This document shows positions 9,752 through 22,400 of a stretch of DNA of 64,000 nt, one piece after another (position 1 is the stretch's first letter; each line of letters starts with the position of its first letter). Origin of the DNA: Whalleya microplaca. Lineage: Eukaryota > Ascomycota > Sordariomycetes > Xylariales > Xylariaceae. The notes beneath the pieces were generated by a model. That model did not search any database and was not told where the DNA came from. It saw only the letters and a program-made list of their open reading frames with translations. The position numbers were made by a program, and so were the translations under genes. The DNA lies in assembly GCA_022497155.1 (NCBI GenBank), contig MU385712.1, positions 805,765 to 869,764 on the forward strand. Direction: 5' to 3'.

Positions 9752-11162
9752 CTAAGCTGATATCCGAACCATGTTATCAGCCATCAACTGATTGGATCCA
9801 AAATAATTGCGCGGATCACAGAGCTTAGCTAGCTCCTCTTCGCTTATGTTACTATTAACTTCACTAGATAATCTGAGCACGTCAAACAAGAGTTTACCCG
9901 TCTCGATGCTATTCTTGCAGGCACTATACACGACATCATGTGCAGGCTGTCGCCCGATGTGCCGGGCAAGAGCCATCATCACAGCCTCTCCGACGATAAG
10001 CCCCTTCGTCGAATTGAGGTTCTCCATCATAGCACCCGTGTTGACGACAAGTCCACCAAACACAAAGTTCGTTTGATGAAGAGCTCCGGCCGCCAGAACG
10101 AACGCTTCAGGTATGGCAACCCATTCCAGATGCCAAGGACCTGATGCACGCTCAAAGTCTACGACCATAGCATCGAGGCCTAGAGATGCATGGGAACGAA
10201 GAATTTTCGAAGCGGCAAGAATCACCTCGCTAGAGATCGGGTTACGCTTCTGTGGCATAGTAGATGATGCGCCCCTATGAGGTACAAAGGGCTCCGAGAC
10301 TTCCCCAAATTCGTTCGAGGACATAATCATTACATCGTACGCAATTTTACCCAACAAGCCACCGACAAGCGCCAAAAAGTTTAGGATCTCGGCAATGTTG
10401 TCTCTAACGGAGTGCCATGTGATGGGCGGGTCACGTAAATGCAGTTCGTCTGCCAGCTTGGCGCGAACTCGAATTCCATCATCAGTAGTACCGAGCGAGG
10501 CCAGAGTTCCAGCCGCGCCGCCGAACTGGACAAGGAGACATCGTGCTTCGATCTCATTCAGCCTCTCGACATTTCTAACCATACTAGACAGATAAACTGC
10601 ACATTTGTAGCCGAAGGTACAAGGCAGAGCATGTTGGAGATGTGTACGACCTGCCATCGGCGTATCCCTGTATTGCTGTGAAAGGCCCCTAAGTAACGAA
10701 ATGAGGTCGTTGAGTTCTCGCTTGACGACTTGCAATCCTTGGCGTATTTGGAGCATTGATGCATTGTCCATGATATCTTGCGTAGTAGCACCCCAGTGTA
10801 TATACTTTGCTACCTCTGGTGCCGTCCCTGAGACAAGCTGCTCAACCAACGGCAGAACAGGGTACCCAACAATATCCGTGTCTCTTGAAAGCTTCTCGAA
10901 ACTAAGACCTGATTAACTCATTTGGTGGAAATTTTCCCTTCCTTGTATTTCATGCTTACTCTAGAGGTACCGAGGTGATTGCTTCTGTAAGTTGTGTTCC
11001 AATATCAGGTGCTATCACGCCCGTTTCCGACTGAGCCCGTGCTAGCGCCGCCTCGACTTCAATCATTCGCCTAACGTAAGCCTCATCTGCAAAAATATTG
11101 CGCATCTCTTGGGTTCCGAACAGGTTCCGAAATATGCTCGAGTCAAGCGCTGAGATAGCCAT
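9752..11162 (-). CDS. 3-carboxy-cis,cis-muconate cycloisomerase / adenylosuccinate lyase family enzyme
   Basis: Two exons: 11162-10960 and 10901-9752, with a 58-bp intron (GTAAGC...CTTAG), giving 450 aa, the normal family length. The ATG at 11160-11162 opens with SALDSSIFRNLFGT. Superfamily landmarks of class II fumarase/aspartase enzymes are present: HWGATTQDIMD, GRTHLQHALPCTFGYK and the signature SSTMPQKRNPISSE on the catalytic loop. The C-terminal part (GPWHLEWVAIPEAF, NLNSTKGLIVGEAVMMALA, GRQPAHDVVY) resembles PcaB-type cycloisomerases more than purine-pathway adenylosuccinate lyase. Members interconvert fumarate-like products and N- or C-substituted succinates; the substrate cannot be told from sequence. 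There are no beta-ketoadipate pathway genes around, so a secondary or island-specific role is plausible. It is divergent from the GNAT gene. Confidence 0.87.
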
Positions 11163-12861
11163 ATTGAATACCGTTGCCAAGGGTACAGATGTCAAGGCCC
11201 TAGCATGAATCGCGTTGGATTGACGCCCCTATTTCAACTGCACTTGGCATCAAAATTTGTTTCAGGGTTTTATAAGGCTGGCTCGGAGGCGTAAGCTCAG
11301 GTTAACTACCAAAACACCAGGAAAAACAAGAACCGGGTTGTAATGTGGCGCTATGAAGACCTTGAGCGACGATATCGCAATATGTAAATATGTAACCCCA
11401 CACAGCGTGGTTTATTTAGGGCCACCCGCCAAAGAAGAGCACAGCGAGTTCGGCCTGATAAATGGACATCCATATGCTATTAATTAATAATAACTATAAG
11501 TATCGGCAATATACCCCAGTTTAAATGTTACCAGAGGAGAATCTGTGTATTACACTCTGACTTACCAGGGTATTCGACTACTTGAATAGAGTTGATAAAT
11601 TTTGAGGTTTCGTGCTTCCAAAGCCAGCCCCAACAGTCCCAATTGGGAGCAATACTGTTTTTTGCGAAGCCAGGCAGGTGTTTCGATCACGTCATTGCAC
11701 AGAAATTTACTACTTGCCTGAGATATATTAGTGTTGAAATCAGACCGTTAGGTTAGATCATTTCCAGAGACTGAAGTTTCTGATGGCAAATTCTTCACAA
11801 CAAAGAGATATATTGATCCTACGAAATCAACGAGGAGAGTCATTGTCACTAGCTGGCATTTGACGCCCTGATTAACACGGCTATCAATCTATCTACGCAA
11901 TCAAGATATCCTACGGGTCCATTACAGATGATCTTCGTTGGTGATCGCGAGCTTCCCTGAGGTGATTCAGGTAGTATATCGGATATTGTGTATGTTATGT
12001 TGTTTGTGCCTACTATCGCAAACCGCCTGGTTATGTCAAAGCTAATACTAATCGTGCATCATACTGCATAATTTTCGATACGGGACAAATTCATGAAGAG
12101 TATAGTGGCTTGATTAGTGCAGTGCAAGGTGAAGATATAGGAAGGTGACAGAGCCTCTTATAGATACATGTATAGGCGGTCAGCCATACGTAGGCCCGTA
12201 CCACCCTATAAGTCGTATCTTAACAATAGTAACTGTTAAATAGAAAATAAATCAGCTTAATGGGCTGTCAAATTTTTATATAAGCCTAACTATTATAGAA
12301 TACTATTACCTACGATTCAAATTGAAGGTTCTACATTGCCGCTGAATCAGAGTCTTGGTATATTTAGCCCCTATTTAGTATAGTCCAGTCGAAATCCACT
12401 AGATTTTTATATCGTCCCATCTAGAAGATCTAGTAGAAGAATGATTGGTCACTTATCTCATTAATATCATAGTGTAAAGGTGTCTTTGTTACGTCAACCT
12501 TGAACCTTTATTGACAATCACTCTGTGAAGCTCTCCCTCTTCAAGCTTCAGGAACCAGTGCTACTTATGCGTAATGACCATATCAGGCACCCAAGTCGAC
12601 ATCAGAGGTCTTTGCTGAGGCGAATTATGAATCACTGCATGTTTGTTCATCTCTAGTTCATATTACCGATTGCTTCTTCCACTAGTGATTCATTTGCAGC
12701 TCACAGAGCTCAGGCAAAACCTACTGGCTGCCTCATCCCATATCAAAATTATGACAACGTGCGCAAATATAAGTTTCTTCCAACTGTCAATATTAAAATC
12801 ACTCCCTTCTCTTCTGTTTACCATCCCGCAACTTCTTTTGCACTATGCAAATATTATCACC
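11163..12861. other. Divergent promoter region, AT-rich
   Basis: 1.7 kb between the lyase and GNAT start codons, strongly AT-rich. I see no coding frame with fungal codon bias and no inverted CGG pair like the one at 7474. It may contain decayed sequence that I cannot identify. Confidence 0.55.
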
Positions 12862-13646
12862 ATGGCCGAAAGCTTTGATATTCGACTCGAGGCTCCAGCA
12901 AACTGGAAGACATGGTCCGTCGCTCATCAGCAGTACTACTTATAAAGCCCTATGAACTAATTGATTTATGCAGGCTGGGCGACACTAAACCGGATAGCGA
13001 TACCAGCCCTCAGCATGTTTTGGCGGGCGCAAAGCGAATGATGGCCTACCTCGACTTCGTACGCAACGCAAATGGAGAACGGCGTTTGATCGGGCAGTGC
13101 GAGTGCTGGCTCATCATGCGAACAAAAATGGGTATCAACTCTATCCAAGACATGCTTAATCAGATTACACACGGCGAATCCTTGCATGCAGACCCCATCT
13201 TCGACACCTTCGACGAGTCTAAAGTGTCCAAATCGGTCCTCAGCCCGAAGCAGAGTGGAAGCGGAGTTTGGGGTACTGAGCTCGAGCGAGGCGTCCTAGT
13301 CTTGATCAAGGACGTCTTTATCCAACGGGAGCAGCGCAACTGTGGGTTAGGCAGGAAGCTCATTGAAGCCGTACTAGCGACGATCCAGGAACGAGTCCAG
13401 GTTTTTTTCGCCATCGCCCTTCCTCACTGCCCCCTGTTCGAGGTGAAAGACGCCCTCGCTCAGTATTTAGTGGACGATGTTTACGATTTCGATAAGCGTA
13501 CCGTCGAGTTTGCCATTCGGTTCCTCCGCACATTGGGATTTCGACGGGTTGGGTCTTCGGATTGGTTTGCGTATGCCGGAGATCCAGATCACCCGAGTAG
13601 ACGACTGGCATCGAAGGACGACTTCGACCCCGTGGATAGAGGTTAA
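12862..13646 (+). CDS. GNAT-family N-acetyltransferase
   Basis: Two exons: 12862-12914 and 12974-13646, with a 59-bp intron (GTCCGT...GCAG), giving 241 aa. The join reads APANWKTW-LGDTKPDSD. The acetyl-CoA-binding motif A is visible as VFIQREQRNCGLGRKLIEAV (R/Q-x-x-G-x-G/A), followed by a helix and the late strand-helix FAIRFLRTLGFRRVGSSDWF typical of motif B. GNAT enzymes transfer acetyl from acetyl-CoA to an amine; the acceptor is unknown. No targeting signal. The ATG at 12862 is the first that gives a continuous product; the intron donor is weak (GTCCGT), and a start inside exon 2 is the alternative. Convergent with the membrane protein gene. Confidence 0.8.
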
Positions 13647-13996
13647 TAAAGGTCGGCAACATCGCGATTTAACTATATAGACCGCGGAAGTAGACAGAAT
13701 AATGACAGCAAAATTAACACATATGATGCTTGTGTATATGTGTCAAATAGACCCTTCAGAGAGTAATTCACCTCTGTAGCGAATAATAGCATCTAGCTTA
13801 TATGATACTAGAATGCTACCACACTAGTTACTCCGTAATATCCTCCTTCCTAGCTCATAATATCATCAAAATTAATAAATTCAATTCTAAAATTGGCCAT
13901 GAACTCCGCAGCACTGGAAGAAGGTGGATGCGCCAACGACTTTCTATATATGCTCCTGCCAGCTCTCAAAGTTCCAAATCGTATCATAATAGTGTA
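13647..13996. other. Short intergenic, convergent 3' ends
   Basis: 350 bp between two convergent stop codons, AT-rich, presumably two 3' UTRs. Nothing else seen. Confidence 0.6.
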
Positions 13997-15656
13997 TTAT
14001 CCACGCATCCTCTCGCTGCTGTAGGAGCGCAGCTCCATACCTTCATAGCGCAGCGCCTCCTTCGAACCCTCGTTGTGCTCCGTCTCCTCGACGTGAATAA
14101 CTTCGTATCTCCTCGAAAGCTTCTCGCTCAAGCCCCTCTCCGGGCCATCTAACGAGTTCAAAATATGTCAGTAAACAAACAGCAACAAACTGAGGTTTCT
14201 CGAAAGGCAAGGAAAGTTCTTCTCCTGCTGGGCGGGGCGACTCACAAATAAAGACGGCAGCCAGGTCGACAAAGACCGGCGACCAGGTGGCCAGCGCCAA
14301 CACCTGACCGAACGACCAATCCTTGTCCTCGTTGGTGTCGTTCGACAGCTTCAGCGTCTCATTACGATACAGGTTAAACCAGACGACGAAGACCCACATG
14401 AGGATGGCGAGGAGCGCGCCGTTCAGAGCGCGCAGCCAAGGGCGATAGCGCTCCCAGCGCGTCCACGTCTGCCAAGAGTGTACACGCGCGTGCACGCGCG
14501 GGGGGATGGTGCTCGCGACGAAGTAGTACAGCCACCAGAGGACGTTGACGCCGAGGGCGATATGTCCAATCCGCAGGATGGTCTTGAGCTGGTTGATGCG
14601 GGTCTGGTCCTGGCAGGTGTCCTGCCAGGCGTGGCCGTTGAGGTCGTGAGCGGCCTCGAATTGGCGCTGGAAGTCGTTGTTGGTATCATGCCGCAGGTAG
14701 ATCTCGTACAACACGTCGACGGCGAGCGTGAGCCCTATGATCAGCGCCCACAGGAACTGCCGCAGGAAGCGCCCCCGCAGCCCGTCCGCCGCCGTCTGCA
14801 GGATTAGCGCTGGGAAGATCGTGTACGCTGACATGAACACGGATGCGATCAGCCGGTACACTGAGTAGTCGCTGGTCTGGCCGCGGATCACGCTGGCGTA
14901 GCGCACGATGGCGGCGCCGAGCATAGCGACGGCGAAGATGAGCGCCGTGTCCAGGAAGGTGTGGATCGATTCTTGGAATGCCTCAACGAGCCGACTCAAT
15001 ACCGGCGACCGAATAGGTCGTGACTTGAAAACGCCAATCCGAGATGGTATCAATACAATGAAGTAGACTGTCGCCGCAGCCGCAGCTAGAAAGTGTGATA
15101 CGTTAGCGTGTCCCATGTCTAATCCGACCAGATGCCTTCAAAGCTGTCAGAACGCAATTGAGCCCATGGTCCCTTACCAACGTAATAACTAATCATCATC
15201 TACGACTCCAAGTCAGTCGTGTCCCGACCACCAATTGCTTCTCATCAGGACATAGTCACTTACCCCGATCCCCGTGACATCCGGGTCACCCCTCCAGCCC
15301 AACTTCTGACAAATCAAGCCATCGCACCCCGAAAACGCCAGTTCCCACGCGCGATCCCAGGCCGCATCGAAGTCACTATTGTTATGGTTGGCCGTCTGGT
15401 TCCAAATCTCAATGTACCAGGCAGCGAGCTCCGGGTACGTTGGCTGAGTCCAGTTGTCCGGGAGAGTGGAGTTGAGGAACGCGACCCCCGAGATGAGCTC
15501 GCCGTCCTGCCAAGGGGACCGCTGCGCTCCGCGCCCCGTGGCGGCCGGTCCGAGAGCCGCGGCTACCCAGTCCGTCGTCGCGCTACAGTCATTGATGAGC
15601 ATAGAGGCCGGCGGCGGCGGGGTCCAGGAAGAGATGGTGATGCTCGTCAGCGCCAT
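13997..15656 (-). CDS. Polytopic membrane protein of unknown function (about 7 TM)
   Basis: Four exons: 15656-15264, 15199-15178 (only 22 nt), 15085-14246 and 14148-13997, giving 468 aa. All joins keep frame; for example exon 2 restores GIGMMISYYV-AAAAATVYFIV as the first membrane segment. The first about 130 residues are soluble and probably luminal/extracellular, with Cys pairs (INDCSATTDW, SGCDGLICQKLGW) and N-glycosylation sequons (FLNST, NWTQ, NQTA, NNSD). About seven hydrophobic helices follow, including FLDTALIFAVAMLGAAIVRY, LRQFLWALIIGLTLAVDVLY and LLAILMWVFVVWFNLY. The cytosolic tail is short and charged. Topology resembles a receptor-like or channel-like fungal protein, but I recognise no defined family. 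Confidence 0.82.
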
Positions 15657-17045
15657 TTTGTTCGATAGGCTACCTTGCCGGGCTTCGTGCGCTTGTGTGG
15701 TTCCAGCAGACGCGAGAAGGGCACGAATGATCGGGAGAATGTATTATTCATCAAGTTTAGTCTGAGGCTTATACTGTGATGCCTCGGTAATAGGGCCAAT
15801 TTTGCCCACTGTATGTAGGTAGGTAGATAGGTAAAACGAGAGAGGTTTCGAAGCACGAATGGGCAGGCCGGCAGATGGACAAACGAGTGAGTAGTCCAGG
15901 AATTGAAGTGCGATCGGTGCGTGCGAGCGAATGAATAAGAGATGAGAGAGAGCTAATACCTACGCCAGCAATCAATCTACATCCGACGAACGAACTGTCA
16001 AAGCCTCGACGAATCTCAGGTCGAAGCAGGTCGAGCTGTGCCCCCGGGGGGGCTGAAACCGGTCATATCTATCTATCTAGCACCGGCCCCCAACGCAGCG
16101 CAGCCCACCCGTTCAGCTCCGTAACGCGGTGCGACCACAGCATTCTCACCAGTGAATCCTGATGGCGGCGGCGGCGGACCTGCAGTGCACCGCACCGCCG
16201 CTGCAACATCGTGCTGTGGGCTGATTTTCAGGAACCGTCGCCATCGCTAGCCAATGCTAGCGTCGGCAATTACGCCTCCCCTGGACGGCAATTACGCCTT
16301 CTCAGCAGCCAGAAGGAGGCGTAGCACGCTACGCTAGTATATATAGTATCTAGACGTGCTCGTGGTGGCTGATCGCGTCGCCGATGTGGTTACACCGTCC
16401 TTGGCACCGGTTCTTATTCTCGTTGTCTGTGTTAGGTTGGTATATAGTTTCGAGTGCTATAGCGAGTATGAGGGGTTGAGAAAAAAGATCAAGATGAAAA
16501 TTCAGACAGGGGCTACTCCAATGACTCGGTCGCCAACGAACCCCCACCCCGTAAATGCAACAGCGATGCGTAGTCGACAACGTGCCTAATCGCGCATTGA
16601 TAATCAACGTTGACAACCCATCGGTATTGACAAACCAATCCCCACCTTCTTCGAGATCAATCGTCCAGTTACCTGTGACAATGACACGACATAGACGGTC
16701 ATAGAACAACATACCGTGTGCCATACCATGCTCACACAAATCACACAGCTTCTGCAACGCCAGGACGTTATACACTCACTCACGAATACCACCGGCAAGA
16801 GAGCAATACAGAACCAAGGCCTCAATCCATAAGCTTTAGAAGGTTTGCTAAGCAATTGTCTCATTCCCTCGTTGCTGCTTATCCCTATTCGTATGCATAT
16901 TTCCTAATGCTAGTAATTCCGGGGAATCTTCTCCATGCCTCCTCCCGTAAACTTCTCGTCGCACACAAACACATCAACGCCATTCCTGCCTGCCCATCAT
17001 GGAATCTTCGCACTACCGCCTCCGATGTCATCATCGGCTCAAGGA
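15657..17045. other. Intergenic, promoter of membrane gene and 3' side of HET-C
   Basis: About 1.4 kb. GC-richer in the middle (16.0-16.3 kb), where a 14-bp sequence is directly repeated. Open frames here lack codon bias or are antisense to the HET-C end. No gene called. Confidence 0.55.
16264..16299. repeat. Direct repeat of CGGCAATTACGCCT, 22-bp period
   Basis: Two exact 14-bp copies at 16264-16277 and 16286-16299, roughly 600 bp upstream of the membrane protein start. Possibly a regulator site pair; function unknown. Confidence 0.5.
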
Positions 17046-19452
17046 TCAAGGATACGGCGGGTTCCCGTACCCACTACCCCACGGCTGATGTCCATATGGG
17101 GGATATCCACCCGGCGGCGGCTGGGGTGGTGGCTGTCCTCCGTAGCCGCCTCCATAGCCCCCACCGTAGCCACCCTGACCCGGGTATCCTCCTTGTCCCG
17201 GGTATCCCCCTTGTCCCGGGTATCCGCCCTGTGCCGGGGAGGGTTGCGGGGGTTGTGAGGAGGCGCCATAATAACTAGCCGCCTCGCCTTGCGGCGCACC
17301 TCCGTACTGGCTCGGGGTCGGGGTATCGTACGCGGGGTACGGCGCGAGACGGCCATCGTAGCCCTGGGTCGAGGCTTGGTGGTTCCCGTAGCCGTAGCTG
17401 GGGCTCTGCGTGGGGCGGACTGGCGAGTGCGAAGAGGAGGTCGGACGGCTGCTGGGGTTGTTGTAGCCGGAGCTTGGACGTCCCTGGTTGACGCCCATGG
17501 CGTCGAGGTCGCGGGTCGCGCATTGCGACCACAGGGAGCCCTTGGGCTTGCCGTGGCCCAGCTGCCCGATCATGCCGTCGAGGCCGCCGTCGAAGATGCC
17601 GCCGCCGTGGGAGTGGCCTTTCTGGCCCGCCTGCACGTGGTTCTTGCCGCGTCGCACGGAGTCGGAGCCCAGGATGTGGTTGAGCTCGTGGCGCCGCGGG
17701 TACTCGTCGGCCCATTGGCGCACGGTGTTGAACATGTCGCGCTGGATCTCGACGTGGTCATCGCGGATGGCTGGGTGGTGGAACGCGCGAAGGATGTCAT
17801 TGACGACCTCGTCGACGGGAACGCCAGTGTTCTCCCAGGCGTATAGAACTCGGCTAGGTAATATGTTAGCAATGCGTGTTGAGTGAAGTTGCAACTGTTA
17901 CTTACGGGGCGACATATTTCAGGACGGTACTTGCGACTCGTCCAGCACAAGAATTCAGAACGTTTGTGAAGTGATCCTTGGAAAGCATGGAGTGCGTCGG
18001 GTCAGTGCACTGTGGGTTCTTCCATGGCTCCAGCTGCGAGTTGGCACTGGCTTCGATGACACCTGAAGAGCCGTCCTTCAGCGCCTTCGTGACGGCGTTG
18101 ATAATAGGTCGTATGAAAGGAGCCAGCAATCCAAGAACAAACGCAGTCAGGGTCTCGCTAATATGCTCAAGCAGTGACTCCAAACCCGGAATCTTAGCAA
18201 TGCCCCTGTTGATCGCTTTTACGATCTTGTCCCGGAATTCCAGGATGGGGTAAATCTGTTTCGAGACCTTGACAGGGTCGAAGCTCTCGCTCATGCCAGG
18301 AACTATGTTGACATTGGCGTCTCCTCTAGAGGAAGAGTACATCTCTTGCTGCTCGTTCTGTCTCTGCTGATTATCTGCGGCTCGCTTTAGGTCTCGCGCC
18401 TGTGAAGCCATTCCGCCTCCTATGGCTGGCAATTGACCAACAAGGGAGATGAAGTCTCCAGCGCCTCCGCCACTACCTCCGCCGAATCCTCGCGTGCCAC
18501 CGCTGCCTCCGAGTTGGGTGCTTTTCTCGGAATTCTTGAGGGCAATATCCAATTCATCGACCTCCGATTGGGTAAAGTGGTCGTTGGCTTCACCCAGAAC
18601 GGAGTGCAAGAAATCAACACCACCGAAAGTGCCCGTCACGAGAGGGTAGACGCGCTTGCCTCGTAGATGGATTTGCGAGTCTGTACCACAGTGGGGGAAG
18701 ACTTCATGATAACCGAGTTCGCGTAGGGCTAGCTCGCAGTAGTTGCTGTGCGCACTGAAGTCTTCCATGCAGTGGAGGGACTGTCCAAGACATCTCAAGG
18801 CCTCACATAGATCCTCTTCCTTTCCCCTACCGTGAGACCCATTCGTGTAGAGTCTGCCGAAGTGAACGCTTCGCGCAATGCTGTGTCGGAGGTAGCCGGC
18901 GCTGGTTGCCCAATTGCCATGTTCATTGGCAATGTAGTTTTTCATACCAGTACGCGTATCAATCTCGGTCTCGACAGGCAGGACCGGCCCACGGAGCCGC
19001 TTGTCAAAGGTCCTGGCATCGAGGCCATCGGCATAACCAAGGGGATTGTCAATATGCTCCTCTGGTCTGTAAACGCCGAGACGCTCAGCCGTGACCTCAA
19101 ATTCCTCGGTCGCATACCCGTTGGCGAGAAACGAGAGCACCCAGACCAGTATGCGGATGGTCTCCGCATTGGCGCCTTTCAAGCTCCCCACATCGATGGC
19201 CTGCGAATAATCGCGGAGCCAGTTACCGAAATACGTACGCTGAACCAGTAGAGTAGTCCATTTCTTGCCGTGGAGGAAGGCTATGGTCTTGAGCATGTCC
19301 TCGATGTCACCATGGCGCCAGTTGTGGCCCTCGACCTGGGCAATGGAGGGGATGTTACCGGCGCCGAAGGCAGCAGCCTTGCCTGGCATCATGACCAGGA
19401 TGACGCAGGCAATCAGCAGCATGCTGCCGAAGCCGAAGCGAGCCGAAGCCAT
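17046..19452 (-). CDS. het-c: HET-C heterokaryon incompatibility protein
   Basis: Two exons, 19452-17906 and 17853-17046, with a 52-bp intron (GTAAGT...CTAG), giving 784 aa. The first 28 residues form a signal peptide (SMLLIACVILVMMPGKAAAF). The central body carries the conserved HET-C sequence: VEGHNWRHGDIEDMLKTIAF, YFGNWLRDYSQAIDVG, NPLGYADG, HCMEDFSAHSNYCELALREL. The C-terminus is glycine/proline-rich with three GQGGYP units and GGYGGGYGG, as in Neurospora HET-C. In Neurospora, allelic variants of het-c trigger vegetative incompatibility and cell death when unlike strains fuse; a similar role here is assumed. The ATG at 19450-19452 is the first before the signal peptide. A Gly/Ser-rich insert (GGSGGTRGFGGGSGGG) lies in the middle of the protein. 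Family call is very secure. Confidence 0.95.
17177..17232. repeat. 18-bp coding tandem repeat in HET-C tail
   Basis: Three tandem 18-bp units encode GQGGYP in the HET-C C-terminus. Nearly identical at DNA level, so likely to vary in number between strains. Confidence 0.75.
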
Positions 19453-22400
19453 GTTGGATGTCTTGTCTCTTCCTTCGCTTCTCACCGGAATACCTGCGTC
19501 GCAATCAAGCGAAGGACGTAATGAGGTTGTTGTTGTTTTGTTGTCCTTAGGATGTCGGTAGATGTAGGAGATACAGTCAGATCGCCGAGATCCGATTAGA
19601 GACGAGGGTACTTTGTACTGTTAGGTGAGAATTCAGTGGAGGTGGTGATGGTGGGGTAGATTTTTAGTTGGTCTCCAGCTGTTAGTGGACGATAACAGGT
19701 ACATGTACATACACTATGTATGAACGAGAGGGGTGACGCAAGAGATACGGATTACGCTCTATGTAAATGGGAAATCCGACTTTTGGATTTTTCATTCAGT
19801 GGAATTGAATTATTCAGATTATTCAGAGCGGGAATTCCCTTGTAGTGTAGTCAGATCTTTAAAGTGTTTTATTTTAGCAAGAATGTTTGTAAGGTCAGCT
19901 GTCATGTTACTTACTTACACCCTACCAACCGTAAGAATTTGTAAAAATTCGCCATCCCCCTCCCTACATACCACCACATACATCATCAGTTGGCGCGTCT
20001 CAACATCAGACATCAGGAGCTGGCAGCTGAAGGACAGAGGCTCGGCGGGAAAAAAGCTCGATTTTGTGAGGTCCCAGCTTGGCCATGGTCTCTTCTCATC
20101 CAATAAGATGCTCTAGATCCGCCCAGCGACGGGAGACGCCACTTTTCACTAGCCACAAGTGAAGTCATTGTTGTCCGCATTAGGCAAGTGGCGGCTAAGC
20201 CACACCAGAGTTGCTGCCGTCTTACCCGGCACGTGAAGATAGGGTTAGAGATAGCGTAGGGCAGAGCCTATGCCGAAGCGGGTTAAGTCGAAAACAGCCC
20301 TAATGCCCTATTGCCCGTACATATGGTGTGTAACATTGATAGATCATCAACCTCCAGATTTATTATGTATGTAGTATTATTAAGCTGGAAGGCTGCAGGC
20401 TCTTCGGCTTTGATGCGGCTCTGTGTGGAGGCTCTTCGGCCCTTGGGGGCTTTGTCACCGTTAGTCAATAACACCTAAATCTGTCTTTGGAGGATATTGG
20501 AAGCGCCACGAGGTCCGAATCTGTTACCGAGTATGACTATGGATTCTCAGGGTCTCAGCCCTTTTTCTTACCTACATATATGCACACCGATCTTGCTACC
20601 AGGAACAAATCTGACTCATTCCAATTCGCAAGCGTGGGATGCGTACCTACCTACCATCATCATTTGAATTGCCATTTGAGGATCCATCTGGTACGAGAGT
20701 AGTAATCGCCACACCACAAGTTCGTCCGTCCGCGAACACCCGCGGGCTGAGGCCACGTGGATAATGAGGCGGTCATGGAGGTGCATAATCTAGTCATCGA
20801 ACCCCAGTGCCGCGGATGGTCCGACGGTCTGCAAAGTATAGCTTGCAAACGTGAGCTGACATTATCCCCCGATACTATAGGGCTGTGCAGGTATAGTGCC
20901 CCGGTGCATTTCCGCGGACGGAATCTAAATGAGAGATCGACCTAGCTACCGTATCAGAGTCTGGCTAATTGACTATGTGGTATGCGCTCTTAATTTATAT
21001 TGTGAGCTTTCAGGTACGTTGGCAACAGCCACCCGTTACACGAGTAAATGAGGATTAAGAGTAAGTCAGTATAGGGGCGTGCGGTCCGGAGTAACTTCTT
21101 ATGTCTGTGCTTTTTTGAGTTGCACAACGTTACACATGGTGCGAATAGTTGGTGGTTGGTTTTGTCTAGAGTTGATTGCATCGTGCCATGAGGCTTATTT
21201 ACATCGCAACTGTAGCCTACAACAGACAATATTGAGCAGCCCTACGCGCATCCATATTTCTTGAGCGAGATTACGGCCGGATCTCTATCATGGCTCCCCG
21301 ATATCTGCGGGTGATCCGTCCCTATCAAAGCCTAGGCGGATGTCACTTCAGCTAGGTAGAGTGACTCGCCACGGTTCATCTTCTTGTTCGTTTTGTTGGG
21401 AGGCGTCGCAAAGGCTGCTGGACAGTTAGTAGGTTCGAGCTCTCGGAGCAGCTTTCTGCAGCCATCCCAAAGGATTCGTCGTTTCAGCAACGTTGCAATA
21501 GTTGTCTAAGTCTGAAGTGTCGTTGAGAGCAGGATCTCTCTTGGGATCCTACACTGATATCAAATCAAGTCAAAGCTTCATTCGTACCAAAGGCTCAGCA
21601 CTAGTCTATTGACGCGTAAACCTTGCAATGGATTGATCAACATCTAAAGTATTGGCTCTGTGTTCGTGGCGCGGTGATGGTATTATCACATCTAGACAAA
21701 TATGGCACGATTATATTTCACATTATCGTGCTGGCCAGGGGTCGATTTCCATCGATACCAAGACAAACGCCGCCAACACGCATTATTTTGAATATAGTGA
21801 TAGGAAAACATTCCGATAGGGCACAGATGGTGATATGTGATCATTATACATATAGTTGGTTCTTTTACGTTTGATATTCCTCTGAGTGGTCGCCGTACGA
21901 CAGTTACTATGTGATGTTTATTTGTCAGTTAGAGTTCATACGTAGCTATAGCAAATAACCAATGGCAATCAGTCATTATACGCAATTTGTTTCTATTGTC
22001 AAGGTCGAAAGATATAGGTATTCGTAGTAGTAAAACATGACACAGCACTGATTTGAGGAGCAATCTTTGAAATCATTTTCTAGTTTTGTTTTGAGTGTTG
22101 TGTTCTAACGATAGCGAATAGAACCCTCCATGCATCATTGTATAATAGGACAGCTTAAGCTTTCTCAAGCATGGGTTGCACATGTGTTGGAAGCCACCAT
22201 GGCAGGCGCATGCTGCGCATGCTGTTCCAGTGACATGTCTGCATATGCAGTTCTCGGCAAAAGAGGTAGAAGCGTTTTTGAGGAGGTCAACTGGCGCCGC
22301 TGTTGCACGACATCGCAACTGTCACAACGGCGTGGGAGGGCTCACGACGGTGTAGTTCGGTATGAATCGGTGGCGCTCGGTGTCGGGGAGAGGAGTATAG

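Noticed and set aside
17289..17846. 185-codon plus-strand frame and overlapping companions
   Set aside because: Antisense to the HET-C C-terminal exon; low-complexity Val/Arg/Gly translation, no motif.
21428..21445. tRNA T-loop-like GGTTCGAGC
   Set aside because: No matching acceptor stem, D-arm or anticodon arm around it.
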